A stretch of 64,000 nt of DNA from Clostridiales bacterium (GTDB lineage: Bacteria; Bacillota; Clostridia; Lachnospirales; Lachnospiraceae). The translations under genes were made by a program, and so were the position numbers. The stretch spans positions 1 through 64,000 of the forward strand of contig JAHABX010000002.1 in the NCBI GenBank assembly GCA_018376135.1, written 5' to 3'. Shown one piece after another: positions 41,357 to 51,516 of the stretch. Under the pieces are notes generated by a model. That model was not told the DNA's origin, did not search any database, and saw only the letters and a list, made by a program, of their open reading frames with translations. How positions within the stretch are numbered: the first letter of the stretch is position 1; every line of letters begins with the position of its first letter.

Positions 41357-41845
41357 ATGAGATATCATAATATTACAAAAGAGGATATGCTGAACGGGGA
41401 CGGTCTGCGGGTCGTGCTCTGGTTCGCGGGATGCTCTCATCACTGCAGAAACTGCCAGAATCCGATTACATGGGATCCGGACGGAGGGCTTCCTTTTGAC
41501 GAGGAGGCAAAACAGGAGATATTTACAGAGCTTAATAAGGATTATGTGAGCGGGATCACCTTCAGCGGCGGAGATCCGCTTTACCTGGGAACGAGAGACG
41601 GACTTCTGGAGCTGATCAGAGAGATCAGAGAAAAGTACCCGAAGAAGACCATGTGGCTCTATACGGGATATTTGTGGGAGGATATCTGTCATCTGGAGCT
41701 GATCCCTTATCTGGATGTGGTCGTGGACGGAAGATTTGTGGAGGAGCTGAAGGATAATAACCTTCCCTGGAAGGGCAGCTCCAATCAGAGGGTAATTGAT
41801 GTGAAGACGACCCTTTCTCTTGGAAAAACAGTATTATACGCGTAG
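41357..41845 (+). CDS. nrdG: Anaerobic ribonucleotide reductase activating protein
   Basis: 162 residues, a short radical SAM enzyme with CSHHCRNC (CxxxCxxC) and SGGDPLY. It generates the glycyl radical on NrdD. No nrdD is in the window. It starts the run nrdG-dut-ppx-ppk with GGAGG upstream. Confidence 0.92.
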   Translation: MRYHNITKEDMLNGDGLRVVLWFAGCSHHCRNCQNPITWDPDGGLPFDEEAKQEIFTELNKDYVSGITFSGGDPLYLGTRDGLLELIREIREKYPKKTMWLYTGYLWEDICHLELIPYLDVVVDGRFVEELKDNNLPWKGSSNQRVIDVKTTLSLGKTVLYA

Positions 41846-41855
41846 GAGACATAAA

Positions 41856-42290
41856 ATGGAGACAATTAAGATAAAATATTTCTCAGAGGAGATCGATAAG
41901 CTGACTTATATAGCAGGTAAATCCGACTGGATCGATCTGCGTTCCGCACAGGAAGTGGAGCTGAAGCAGGGAGAATTTAAACTGATTCCTCTGGGAGTGG
42001 CAATGGAGCTTCCGGAAGGCTATGAGGCTCATGTGATACCCAGAAGCAGTACCTTTAAGAATTTCGGGATATTACAGACCAACAGTATGGGACTGATCGA
42101 TGAGAGCTACTGCGGGGACAATGATCAGTGGTTCTTTCCTGCACTTGCTGTGCGGGACACGGTGATCCATGTAAATGACCGGATCTGCCAGTTCAGGATC
42201 ATGAAGCATCAGCCGGAGATTTCTTTTGTGGAGACAGAGACACTGACAGGAAAGGACCGAGGAGGTTTTGGAAGCACCGGACGGCAGTAA
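41856..42290 (+). CDS. dut: dUTPase-family protein
   Basis: 144 residues from ATG 41856. dUTPase/DCD motifs: DLRSAQEVELKQGEFKLIPLGVAMELP, VIPRSSTFKNFG, GLIDESYCGDN, RICQFRIM and the C-terminal RGGFGSTG lid. It hydrolyses dUTP to dUMP. Its place next to nrdG fits nucleotide metabolism. Confidence 0.9.
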   Translation: METIKIKYFSEEIDKLTYIAGKSDWIDLRSAQEVELKQGEFKLIPLGVAMELPEGYEAHVIPRSSTFKNFGILQTNSMGLIDESYCGDNDQWFFPALAVRDTVIHVNDRICQFRIMKHQPEISFVETETLTGKDRGGFGSTGRQ

Positions 42291-42307
42291 TATTGGAGGT
42301 AAAAGCC

Positions 42308-43852
42308 ATGACATGTGTGATGTTTGCTGCGATTGATATTGGAAGCTATGAAGTGAATCTGAAGATTTATGAGCTTTCAGCCAGAAAGGGAATCCGTGTG
42401 GTGAATCATGTAAAGCACCGGATAGAGCTGGGAAAGGATGCGTATGCGACCGGACGGATCGGTACGGAGCTGGTAGATGAGCTGTGCAGTGTTCTTTTGG
42501 ATTTTCAGAGGATCATGAAGGAATTTGGTGTGGAAGGATATCGTGCCTGTGCCACCAGCGCCATTCGTGAGACCAGAAACAATCTGGTCCTTCTGGACCG
42601 GATCTATCTGCGGACCGGAATCCGGGTAGAAGTGCTCAGCAATTCCGAGCAGCGGTTTCTCGGATACAAATCTATTGCATCCAATTCGGAAGAGTTCCAG
42701 AAGATCATCGAAAAGGGAACTGCCATTGTGGATGTTGGAGGCGGGAGCATCCAGATTTCTCTGTTCGATAAGGACAACCTGGTGACAACGCAGAACATCC
42801 GGCTTGGTACGCTCCGGTTAAGAGAGCGTCTCGCAGATGTGGCAGAGCGGACAGTCCGCTATGTTTCTGTGATGGAGGAGCTTTTGAATAATGAACTGAG
42901 GACCTATCGGAAGCTTTATCTGAAGGAACGAAATATCTGCTGCATGGTTCTGGTGGGAAAATACATCGAATATGTCAACAAATATATCCATAGAGAGCAG
43001 GAAGGCAATCAGATCACGAGAGAGGAGTTCCTAAGCTTTTATAACGAATTTGTGCAGAAGGGGCAGCAGGTGATGGCTGCAGAGCTGGGAATTTCCATGG
43101 AGAACAGCTCTCTTATGCTTCCGACACTGGTTATTTATAAAAATCTTCTGGAAGAGACAGGGGCAGAGAGAGTGCTTATTCTGGGCACAGATCTGGCAGA
43201 CGGTGTCGCTTATGATTATGCAGAACAGAAGAAGATCTTAAAGTCCAGACATAATTTTGAAAACGATATTATTGAAGCGGCAAGAAATATTGCAAAGCGC
43301 TATCATACGAACCGCAATCACACGGTTGTCATGGAACAGCTTGCACTGACTATTTATGATAAGATGAAGCTGTTTCACGGGCTTGGGAAGCGGGAGCGTC
43401 TGCTTCTGCAGATCGCGGTCCTTCTGCATGACTGCGGAAAGTATATCAACATGGCTCAGTCTTCAGAATGCTCCTACAGCATCATTATGGCAACAGAGAT
43501 CATCGGCTTGTCCCATACAGAGCGGGAGATGGTGGCAAATACAGTCCGTTTTAACAGTGGAAAGATTCTTCCTTTTGAGGAGCTGGCTGCTTCCTCCCTG
43601 CTGGAGCGTGCTGAATATATGACCATCATGAAGCTGACGGCTATCCTGCGTGTGGCGAATGCCCTTGACCGGAGTCATAAGCAGAAGATCAAGGAGATCC
43701 GTGTGACCGTAAAGGATAATCATACCATGCAGATTTTGGTAGACACCATGGAGGATCTGACTCTGGAACAGGTACTTTTCCGGGAAAAAACAGAGTTTTT
43801 TGAGGAAGTATACAGTATCAGACCGATTCTGAAAGTGAAGAGACTGGGTTAG
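42308..43852 (+). CDS. ppx: Ppx/GppA phosphatase with HD domain
   Basis: 514 residues from ATG 42308 (TTGGAGG upstream). An N-terminal Ppx/GppA ASKHA fold (AAIDIGSYEVNLKIYE, ATSAIRETRN, IVDVGGGSIQISLF) is followed by a C-terminal HD-type domain (LLHDCGKYI, EIIGLSHTERE). It degrades polyphosphate or pppGpp. Direct linkage to ppk1 twelve bases downstream points to polyphosphate. Confidence 0.9.
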   Translation: MTCVMFAAIDIGSYEVNLKIYELSARKGIRVVNHVKHRIELGKDAYATGRIGTELVDELCSVLLDFQRIMKEFGVEGYRACATSAIRETRNNLVLLDRIYLRTGIRVEVLSNSEQRFLGYKSIASNSEEFQKIIEKGTAIVDVGGGSIQISLFDKDNLVTTQNIRLGTLRLRERLADVAERTVRYVSVMEELLNNELRTYRKLYLKERNICCMVLVGKYIEYVNKYIHREQEGNQITREEFLSFYNEFVQKGQQVMAAELGISMENSSLMLPTLVIYKNLLEETGAERVLILGTDLADGVAYDYAEQKKILKSRHNFENDIIEAARNIAKRYHTNRNHTVVMEQLALTIYDKMKLFHGLGKRERLLLQIAVLLHDCGKYINMAQSSECSYSIIMATEIIGLSHTEREMVANTVRFNSGKILPFEELAASSLLERAEYMTIMKLTAILRVANALDRSHKQKIKEIRVTVKDNHTMQILVDTMEDLTLEQVLFREKTEFFEEVYSIRPILKVKRLG

Positions 43853-43864
43853 GAGGATTGTGCC

Positions 43865-46006
43865 ATGAAAAGAGAATATATGAAACCGGAATATTTTGAG
43901 AACCGGGAGCTGAGCTGGATCGGGTTTGATGAACGGGTACTTGGAGAGGCAAGGGATAAAACGAACCCTTTATTTGAGCGGCTGAAATTTCTGAGTATTA
44001 CAGCGTCCAATCTGGATGAATTTTTTATGGTACGTGTGGCGTCTCTGAAGGATATGGTCAATGCGGAGTATTCCAAGAAGGATATTTCCGGAATGACACC
44101 TGAGCAGCAGCTGGAGGCAATCCATGACCGGGTGCATGGCTTTGTAAATATGCAGTATTCCACCTGGCAGCGGTCGCTGCTTCCGGGGCTTAAGCAGTGC
44201 GGACTGCAGGTGATCGGAAGCTACAGTGAGCTGACTGCAGAGCAGACGCGATATGTGAACCAGTATTTTATGGAGAATGTGTATCCGGTGCTGACTCCCA
44301 TGGCAGTGGATTCCTCCAGACCATTTCCGCTGATTGTAAATAAAACGCTGAATATGGGAGCGCTTCTGAAGAAAAAGAACGAGCAGGACGGTGAACTGGA
44401 GTTTGCTACCGTGCAGGTTCCGGCGGGGCTGCCAAGAATCGTGGAGGTTCCGTCAGCCGAGGCAAACATGAAGACGGTGATTCTGCTGGAAGAGATCATT
44501 GCAGGGAATATGCCGCAGCTGTTCCTGAGCTATGATGTTCTCTGTGCCCATCCATACCGGATCATGCGGAATGCGGATCTGCCGATTGATGAGGATGAGG
44601 CGTCCGACCTGCTGAAGGAGATACAGAAGCAGCTCAGAAAACGCCAGTGGGGCGAGGTAATCCGTCTGGAAGTGGATGAGAAGACAGATAAACAGCTTTT
44701 AAAGATCCTGAAGAAGGAATTTGAGATTCGCGGAGATGCCATCTACCGGATCGGCGGACCGCTGGATCTGACTTTCCTGATGAAGATGTATGGGCTGGAA
44801 GGATTTGAGGAGTACAAGCAGCCGAAATATATTCCCCAGCCGGTTCCGGAGCTGACCGGAAAGCCGGATATTTTTGAGGAGATCCGGAAGAGAGACATTC
44901 TTCTTCATCATCCGTATCAGACCTTTGATCCGGTAGTGGATCTGGTGAAAAAGGCGGCGAAGGATCCTCAGGTGCTTGCTATCAAGCAGACTCTGTATCG
45001 GGTCAGCGGAAATTCACCGATCATTGCCGCACTTGCACAGGCGGCAGAGAACGGAAAGCAGGTTTCTGTTCTGGTGGAGCTGAAGGCACGTTTTGATGAG
45101 GAAAATAATATTGCATGGGCGAAGATGCTGGAGCGCGCGGGCTGTCATGTGATTTATGGACTGGTAGGACTGAAAACGCACAGTAAGATTACTCTGGTAG
45201 TGCGCAGAGAGGAGGACGGGATCCGCCGCTATGTGCATCTGGGAACCGGTAACTATAATGATTCTACAGCAAAGCTTTATACGGATATGGGACTTCTGAC
45301 CTGTTCAGAGCCGATAGGAGAGGATGCAACAGCTGTCTTCAACATGCTTTCCGGTTATTCCGAGCCGGCAAGCTGGAACAAGCTGTCTTTGGCGCCGCTC
45401 TGGCTGAGAGACCGTTTTCTGACGATGATCCAGAGAGAAACTGCATACGCAAGGAACGGCGAGGCTGCCCGTATCGTGGCAAAGATGAATTCTCTGTGTG
45501 ATCCGGGACTGATCGAGGCTCTTTATGAGGCAAGTGCCGCAGGCGTGAAGATTGACCTGATCGTGAGAGGAATCTGTTCTCTGAAGGTGGGAATTCCGGG
45601 AGTCAGTGAAAATATTACGGTACGCTCCATTGTGGGCACTTTTCTGGAACACAGCCGGATCTATTATTTCCTGAATGGCGGACAGGAGGACATTTATCTC
45701 TCCAGTGCAGACTGGATGCCCCGTAATCTGGACCGTCGGGTGGAGATTCTGTTCCCCGTTGAGAATGAACAGTTAAAAAAAGAGGTACAGCATGTGCTGG
45801 AGATCCAGCTTCAGGATACAGTGAAGGCACAGATCAAGCAGCCGGACGGGACCTATGCGAAGATTGACCGGAGAGGAAAGCAGGCGCTTTCTTCCCAGGA
45901 GTATTTTATGGAGTATGCAGTCAGTCTGAATAAAATACAGGAGGATGTGGTTCATGACCGGGTATTTGTTCCGGCAGAGCCTGTGGAAGATCGGGATGAA
46001 GAATGA
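43865..46006 (+). CDS. ppk1: Polyphosphate kinase 1
   Basis: 713 residues, full length. N-terminal domain (NRELSWIGFDERVL), head domain, and the two catalytic C-terminal domains with THSKITLVVRRE (phospho-histidine region), HLGTGNYND and SADWMPRNLDRRVE. It makes polyphosphate from ATP. The ppx-ppk1 pair allows both synthesis and breakdown. Confidence 0.96.
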   Translation: MKREYMKPEYFENRELSWIGFDERVLGEARDKTNPLFERLKFLSITASNLDEFFMVRVASLKDMVNAEYSKKDISGMTPEQQLEAIHDRVHGFVNMQYSTWQRSLLPGLKQCGLQVIGSYSELTAEQTRYVNQYFMENVYPVLTPMAVDSSRPFPLIVNKTLNMGALLKKKNEQDGELEFATVQVPAGLPRIVEVPSAEANMKTVILLEEIIAGNMPQLFLSYDVLCAHPYRIMRNADLPIDEDEASDLLKEIQKQLRKRQWGEVIRLEVDEKTDKQLLKILKKEFEIRGDAIYRIGGPLDLTFLMKMYGLEGFEEYKQPKYIPQPVPELTGKPDIFEEIRKRDILLHHPYQTFDPVVDLVKKAAKDPQVLAIKQTLYRVSGNSPIIAALAQAAENGKQVSVLVELKARFDEENNIAWAKMLERAGCHVIYGLVGLKTHSKITLVVRREEDGIRRYVHLGTGNYNDSTAKLYTDMGLLTCSEPIGEDATAVFNMLSGYSEPASWNKLSLAPLWLRDRFLTMIQRETAYARNGEAARIVAKMNSLCDPGLIEALYEASAAGVKIDLIVRGICSLKVGIPGVSENITVRSIVGTFLEHSRIYYFLNGGQEDIYLSSADWMPRNLDRRVEILFPVENEQLKKEVQHVLEIQLQDTVKAQIKQPDGTYAKIDRRGKQALSSQEYFMEYAVSLNKIQEDVVHDRVFVPAEPVEDRDEE

Positions 46007-46817
46007 GAAACGGATTCTGTTTTTGGATATGGACGGCACAGCGCTGAATGATGTGCATCAGCTGTCCCGTGAGAATATAGAAGCATTGAAATGTGCAATT
46101 GAAGCAGGGCATGAAGTGGTCGTTACTACAGGAAGACCGGCTGCCAATGCAGAGAAGCTTTTGAGGACCTATGGACTGGACAGGATCGGCTGCCGTTATG
46201 TGATTGCCTTCAATGGCGGTACGGTGCTGGACTGCGCGTCGGGAGAGGTGCTTTTTTCAAAGGCGCTGTCACTGGACCATATGAAAGGGCTGGTGGAAGA
46301 AGCCCGCAAAGCAGGGATCTATCTTCAGGTATACGAGGGAAACGGCGTGCTCACAGAAAAGGATGATGAGAATCTGGCTCATTATATTAATAAGACCGGA
46401 ATGCCTGCAAAGGTTGTGGAGGATATGAGGGAGTCGCTCAGGGAGGAATCCTGCAAGGCACTTGCCATAGACGTTCATGACCACGAACGTCTGGAACAGT
46501 TTCGCTGTCATCTGGCGGATTGGGCGAAGGATTGGGCAAATGTGTTTTTCAGCTGTGCGGAATATCTGGAGATCGTACCAAAGGGAATCTGCAAAGGAGA
46601 TGCTCTGCGCGCATTCTGTGAGTCTCAGGGAGTCCCGGTGGAGAATTCCATTGCAGCCGGAGATGAGAGCAATGACCTGTCCATGATACAGGCGGCAGGT
46701 GTGGGCTGTGCAGTTGCCAATGCGCTGGAGCTGGTAAAGGAAGAAGCGGATTATATATGTCAGCGGGATAATAATCATTCCGCCATTCAGGAGATCGTAG
46801 AGAGATTTATGAGCTGA
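45996..46817 (+). CDS. Cof-type HAD hydrolase
   Basis: 273 residues from ATG 45996, overlapping the end of ppk1 by 11 bases. HAD motifs: LDMDGTALND (nucleophile and acid Asp), VVTTGRPA, and GDESNDLSM. The Cof/IIB cap class dephosphorylates sugar or cofactor phosphates; the substrate is unknown. Confidence 0.9.
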   Translation: MKNEKRILFLDMDGTALNDVHQLSRENIEALKCAIEAGHEVVVTTGRPAANAEKLLRTYGLDRIGCRYVIAFNGGTVLDCASGEVLFSKALSLDHMKGLVEEARKAGIYLQVYEGNGVLTEKDDENLAHYINKTGMPAKVVEDMRESLREESCKALAIDVHDHERLEQFRCHLADWAKDWANVFFSCAEYLEIVPKGICKGDALRAFCESQGVPVENSIAAGDESNDLSMIQAAGVGCAVANALELVKEEADYICQRDNNHSAIQEIVERFMS

Positions 46818-46857
46818 TGCCGGGTACCCGTGAAGTAGTGTCGATGAGGAAAAGGTT

Positions 46858-47367
46858 ATGATCTATACAACACATTATGATTCGCCGGTGGGACGGATGC
46901 TGCTTGCCCAGAAGGATGAGGCATTGGTGGGACTCTGGCTGGAAGGGCAGAAGTATTTTATCAGTTCGGTGAAGGAGGAGATGGCGGAATGTGAGAATTC
47001 TGAGATCCTGACGCAGACAAAGCAGTGGCTGGACCGCTATTTTGCCGGAGAGAAGCCGTCCGGGCGGGAATTAAAGCTGGCGCCGGAGGGCAGTGAATTC
47101 CGCAGAGAGGTGTGGGAGCTTCTTCTGGAGATCCCCTATGGAGGGACGACGACCTATGGGGAGCTGGCAAGGAAGATTGCAGGAAGGAGAGGACTGCCCC
47201 GGATGTCCGCCCAGGCAGTGGGCGGAGCAGTCGGTCACAATCCCATCTCCATTATCATTCCCTGCCACCGTGTATTGGGCTCGGATGGAAGTCTGACCGG
47301 ATATGCAGGCGGGATTGATAAAAAGGTCAGGCTGCTGACGCATGAAGGAGTTGCTCTTACTTTTTGA
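46858..47367 (+). CDS. ogt: Methylated-DNA-protein-cysteine methyltransferase
   Basis: 169 residues, normal for Ogt. Active-site motif IIPCHRV with the acceptor cysteine, and helix-turn-helix region (PYGGTTTYGELA). It repairs O6-methylguanine by transferring the methyl group to itself. Convergent with the GerA-family gene. Confidence 0.95.
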   Translation: MIYTTHYDSPVGRMLLAQKDEALVGLWLEGQKYFISSVKEEMAECENSEILTQTKQWLDRYFAGEKPSGRELKLAPEGSEFRREVWELLLEIPYGGTTTYGELARKIAGRRGLPRMSAQAVGGAVGHNPISIIIPCHRVLGSDGSLTGYAGGIDKKVRLLTHEGVALTF

Positions 47368-47385
47368 TCCGCAGGGTTTTGGAAT

Positions 47386-48783
47386 TTACATTTTTACACG
47401 GAACAGCTGTCTTTTCAGCGTATCCCAGTGAAAGGGAATCAGCGGATAGAGATAGCCGTGCCCGGAGAAGGTCCTGCAGAATAAGAAACTCAGGATGATC
47501 AGCAGGATGCCGGCGATAAATCCGGGAAGCTCAAACCAGCAGGTCAGAAGCAGCAGAAGGATCCGCATGAATTTGACGGCATAGTTCATCTCCACATTGG
47601 ACTGAGAATAGTTGGCAATGGTCACAAATGCCATGTAAAGCATGACCTCCGCATTGAACCATCCGGAATTGACGGCAAATTCCCCGATGACCAGACCGGC
47701 GATGACGGAGAGGGGAGTGCTCAGCATATCCGGTGTATGGATGGCAGCGAGCCGCAGTCCGTCAATGGACAGCTCCAGAAGGAGAAACTGCCAGATCAGA
47801 GGAATATTGACCGTATCCTGTATCTGGATAAAGGCGAGTCCTGCCGGCAGCCATTCGGGTCTCTGCATAAAGAGCAGGAAAAGCGGGGTCAGGATCAATG
47901 ACAGAAATGTGATCAGGAACCGGGACAGCCGGAGATAGGTTCCGGTGATGGGCGGAAAGTAATAGTCATTTGCCTCCTCTGTAATGGCAAAAAAGCTGGT
48001 GGGCATGATCATGGCAGAGGGGGAATTATCTACTAATACCACAATATTTCCTTCCAGGATGGAAGCGGCGGCAGTGTCCGGGCGTTCCGTCAGATGAAAA
48101 CGCGGAAGGGGATTGTACCAGTGGCCTGGCAGAAGCAGTTCTGCCAGGCTTTCCTGATTCATGGTCAGAGCATCCACAGTGAGACTGTCAATACGATCCC
48201 GAAGGGAAGTAAGACAGGCTTCATCTGCCCGGTCCTCCATATAGCACAGGACAATATCTGTCCGTGTGCTCCTGCCGGCATTGTGCATTTCCACACGAAG
48301 CTTTGGGGAGCGTATCCGGCGGCGGATGAGAGCGGTGTTAAAGACGATGGTCTCCACAAAGCCGTCCCGGGAGCCTCTGAGCGTCCGGTCCTTCAGCGGT
48401 TCATCCACACCCCGGACCGGATAGGTCCGGCAGTCGATGGCAAGACAGCCGGTCATCCCGGAGACAAAAAGACAGGGGACACCGGAGAGCAGATTTTTAA
48501 GGACACTTTCCATATCCTCCAGAACCTCTGCCTCAATGTACGGAAGATGTCTGAATTGGAAATCGTCCACAGAATCGGTCATCTGTTCCGGTTTCAGGCT
48601 GTAGAAATATTCCAGTATCTTTTCCAGAATCTCGTCCTTGACCAGCCCGTCGATGAAGAAAAGACTGGCTGCGCGTCCCCCAATGAGCAGATTTTTCTCC
48701 AGAATATCAAAATTCCGGTCTGTACCAAGGAGCTGGCGCAGACCGGAAATATTTTCAACATAGTTATCAGTCAGATTATTCAT
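47386..48783 (-). CDS. GerA/SpoVAF-family spore protein
   Basis: 465 residues from ATG 48783 (GAGGTGG upstream). An N-terminal soluble domain with GSRDGFVETIVFNTALIRRRI and EMHNAGRSTRTDIVL, and about five membrane helices in the C-terminal part. GerA A-subunits sense germinants in the spore inner membrane; SpoVAF is a related protein without B and C partners. No gerB or gerC is adjacent, so SpoVAF-like is more likely. It indicates a spore former. Confidence 0.87.
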   Translation of the reverse strand: MNNLTDNYVENISGLRQLLGTDRNFDILEKNLLIGGRAASLFFIDGLVKDEILEKILEYFYSLKPEQMTDSVDDFQFRHLPYIEAEVLEDMESVLKNLLSGVPCLFVSGMTGCLAIDCRTYPVRGVDEPLKDRTLRGSRDGFVETIVFNTALIRRRIRSPKLRVEMHNAGRSTRTDIVLCYMEDRADEACLTSLRDRIDSLTVDALTMNQESLAELLLPGHWYNPLPRFHLTERPDTAAASILEGNIVVLVDNSPSAMIMPTSFFAITEEANDYYFPPITGTYLRLSRFLITFLSLILTPLFLLFMQRPEWLPAGLAFIQIQDTVNIPLIWQFLLLELSIDGLRLAAIHTPDMLSTPLSVIAGLVIGEFAVNSGWFNAEVMLYMAFVTIANYSQSNVEMNYAVKFMRILLLLLTCWFELPGFIAGILLIILSFLFCRTFSGHGYLYPLIPFHWDTLKRQLFRVKM

Positions 48784-48824
48784 ATGGTCCACCTCACGGA
48801 CAGTATTGCCCGGAAGGAGGAGTT

Positions 48825-49880
48825 TTATTCGGACAGTACCTGTTTCCAGAGGCTGTTGTACTTTTCTTCTGCTTCTTCACCGAGATAGGAGAAGGTCTCG
48901 CAGCGGGAGAGGACATCGTTGCCCGGGAAGAGAGCCTCGTTATTCAGGACGTTCTCGTCCTCGATCAGCTCCAGAGCGCCGGTATTGGGAGTGGAGTACC
49001 AGATATACTCAAAGTTCTTCAGCGCAATGTCCGGACGGCAGAGGAAGTCAATCCACTTTTCCGCATTTTCCTTATTCTTACAGGTGACAGGGATTGCCCA
49101 GCAGTCCAGCCATACATTGGAGCCTTCCTCCGGAACCACATAGCGGAGATTTTCATTTTCCTCCTGACAGATGGTTGCTTCTCCGGAGTAGATCACGCCG
49201 ATGGCAGCTTTTTCACCGATCATCATATCCCGTACTTCATCTGTCGTGTATTTGAGAACGAGAGGCTTCTGCTCAGTAAGAAGCGCTGCAGCTTCCTGAA
49301 GCTCTCCGTCATCGGTGGAGTTCAGGGAATAACCGTTGGAGATAAGAGCAGGAGCAAATACATCCCTCGGATTGTTCATCATAACGATGCTGTCCGCGTA
49401 TTTCTCATCCCACAGGGCATCCCAGCTGGTGATCTCTTCCTCGACCATGGTCTCGTTGTAAAGGATGCCGACGGTTCCCCAGGTATAAGGAACTGCGTAT
49501 TTATTTTCCGGATCAAATGCTTTTGCGGTCTCCATATATGCCGGGTCAATATAGGACAGATTCGGAACATTGTCATAGTTGATCTCCAGGAGAAGATCGT
49601 TGTCCACCATCTTCTGGATCATGTAATCGGAAGGACATACTACATCCCAGTCTGCCGCGCCGTTGGCGATGATGGGATACATATCCTCGTTGGTATCGAA
49701 GGTCTTATAGTTGACGCTGATGCCGGTCTCTTCCTCAAAGATGTCGATGACTTCCTCATCGATGTATTCGCCCCAGTTGTAGACGTTAAGTTCCCCGTTT
49801 TCGCCGGCAGAGGATTCGCCGCAGCCGGTGAGCAGGACTGCAGCAAGACAGCCGCAGGCAAGTAAAATTCTTTTTTTCAT
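48825..49880 (-). CDS. potD: Spermidine/putrescine-binding lipoprotein
   Basis: 351 residues. The signal peptide ends in the lipobox LTGC, followed by a PotD-type fold (NVYNWGEYIDEEVIDIFEEETGI, DVVCPSDYMIQKM, PYTWGTVGILYN, DCWAIPVTCKN). It captures polyamines and passes them to PotBC. Last gene of the pot operon; its start overlaps potC (ATGA). Confidence 0.95.
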   Translation of the reverse strand: MKKRILLACGCLAAVLLTGCGESSAGENGELNVYNWGEYIDEEVIDIFEEETGISVNYKTFDTNEDMYPIIANGAADWDVVCPSDYMIQKMVDNDLLLEINYDNVPNLSYIDPAYMETAKAFDPENKYAVPYTWGTVGILYNETMVEEEITSWDALWDEKYADSIVMMNNPRDVFAPALISNGYSLNSTDDGELQEAAALLTEQKPLVLKYTTDEVRDMMIGEKAAIGVIYSGEATICQEENENLRYVVPEEGSNVWLDCWAIPVTCKNKENAEKWIDFLCRPDIALKNFEYIWYSTPNTGALELIEDENVLNNEALFPGNDVLSRCETFSYLGEEAEEKYNSLWKQVLSE

Positions 49881-50710
49881 AATGATACTCCTATTCTTTC
49901 TTGTTTGTTTGTGCGGGATTTTTCCCGCGGATTCAGATTTACGATCAGCAGTATAATAAATACGGCAAGAAACATTAGGGTAGAGAGTGCATACATCTCC
50001 GGTTTGATGCCCTTGCGAAGCTCTGAATAGATCAGAGTGGACAGGGTATCCGCACCAAGTCCCTTGACGAAATGGGTAATGACAAAATCATCCAGCGACA
50101 TGGTAAAGGATAAAAGAAATCCGGACAGTACACCCGGCATGATATCCGGCAGCATAATGCGGAAAAATGCCTGACTTTCCCGGGCACCCAGATCCAGAGC
50201 CGCCTCGTACATGGAGCGGTTAAACTGCTTGAGCTTGGGCATGACGCTTAAGATGACGTAGGGAATATTGAAGGTAATATGTCCGATCAGGACGGTCCCG
50301 AATCCCATCTTAAACTCGATGCCGAACATGGCAAGCAGATCTCCGACAGTGATAAACAGCAGCATAAACGCAATACCGGTAACGATCTCCGCATTCAGCA
50401 TGGGGATATTGGCAATGCTCATGCAGATGCTCTGGCGGCGTTTTTTCATATGGTGGATCGCGATGGCTGCGGAGGTCCCCAGCAAGGTCGCAATGGCTGC
50501 AGACAGCAGGGCGATCAGCAGGGTGTTGCCCAGCGCCGCAAGGATCGTCTCATTCTGAAAGAGCTTCTCATACCATTTCAGGGAGAAGCCGCCCCACTTG
50601 ACGGATGTCCTGGAATTATTGAAGGACAGTACCATCAGTGTCACGATGGGGGCATACAGGAAGAGGATGATCAGGACGAGATAAAAGCGCTGTATCCATT
50701 TTTTTATCAT
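49877..50710 (-). CDS. potC: Spermidine/putrescine permease PotC
   Basis: 277 residues, six membrane helices, with the EAA coupling motif (AALDLGARESQAFFRIMLPDI). It pairs with PotB as the channel. It overlaps potB and potD by four bases on either side. Confidence 0.94.
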   Translation of the reverse strand: MIKKWIQRFYLVLIILFLYAPIVTLMVLSFNNSRTSVKWGGFSLKWYEKLFQNETILAALGNTLLIALLSAAIATLLGTSAAIAIHHMKKRRQSICMSIANIPMLNAEIVTGIAFMLLFITVGDLLAMFGIEFKMGFGTVLIGHITFNIPYVILSVMPKLKQFNRSMYEAALDLGARESQAFFRIMLPDIMPGVLSGFLLSFTMSLDDFVITHFVKGLGADTLSTLIYSELRKGIKPEMYALSTLMFLAVFIILLIVNLNPREKSRTNKQERIGVSL

Positions 50711-51516
50711 AATACATTACCCTCCCCGTCATCATATTTGGTAGTCAGGATCATACTGACGATGATGAACAGCATCAGAACCAGTGACAGTCCGCTGCCC
50801 ACATGCCAGCTTGTTCCCTTCATGAATTCCTGTTCGATCACATTTCCGATGAGCAGGATCTTGCCGCCGCCCAGCAGAGTGGAGATGACAAAGGTCGTCA
50901 GAGAAGGGACAAATACCATGGTAATGCCGCTGATCACACCCGGAAGGCTCAGCGGGAAGATTACTTTATATAAGGTCTGGAAGCTGTTGGCTCCCAGATC
51001 TCTGGCTGCGTTCACCACATTTACGTCAATTTTGGAAATGACATTGTAGATGGGCAGGATCATAAACGGCAGGAAGTCATATACCATGCCGAATACGATG
51101 GCAGCAGGAGTATTGATGATCTTAAACCTGGGAAGCCCCAGGGTCTTGAGCAGGGTATCCAGTACGCCGTTGGTATCCAGAAGGACGACCCAGGCAAGTG
51201 TTCTGAGCAGGAAATTCATCCACATGGGAAGGATGAACAGGAAAATAATAAATCCGGATTTTCCAAGCTTGCTTGCAGACAGGATCAGTGCCAGCGGATA
51301 TGCCAGTAAAAGGCAGATCACCGTGCTTAAAAGAGACAGACCAAGGGAGAGGAAGAGCGCTTTGGAGTTCTCTGCCGTAGCAATGGCGGCAAGGTTCGCC
51401 AGGGTAAATGCTCCGCTTTTGTCTGTCAGTCCGTAGTATACAATAAACAGCAGAGGAATGATGATAAATGCCGCTGCCCATATGAGATAAGGGTAGGAGA
51501 GTGATTTCTTATACAT
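50707..51516 (-). CDS. potB: Spermidine/putrescine permease PotB
   Basis: 269 residues from ATG 51516, which overlaps the potA stop by eight bases. Six membrane helices and the EAA motif (AARDLGANSFQTLYKVIFPLS). It forms the translocation channel with PotC. Confidence 0.94.
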   Translation of the reverse strand: MYKKSLSYPYLIWAAAFIIIPLLFIVYYGLTDKSGAFTLANLAAIATAENSKALFLSLGLSLLSTVICLLLAYPLALILSASKLGKSGFIIFLFILPMWMNFLLRTLAWVVLLDTNGVLDTLLKTLGLPRFKIINTPAAIVFGMVYDFLPFMILPIYNVISKIDVNVVNAARDLGANSFQTLYKVIFPLSLPGVISGITMVFVPSLTTFVISTLLGGGKILLIGNVIEQEFMKGTSWHVGSGLSLVLMLFIIVSMILTTKYDDGEGNVL

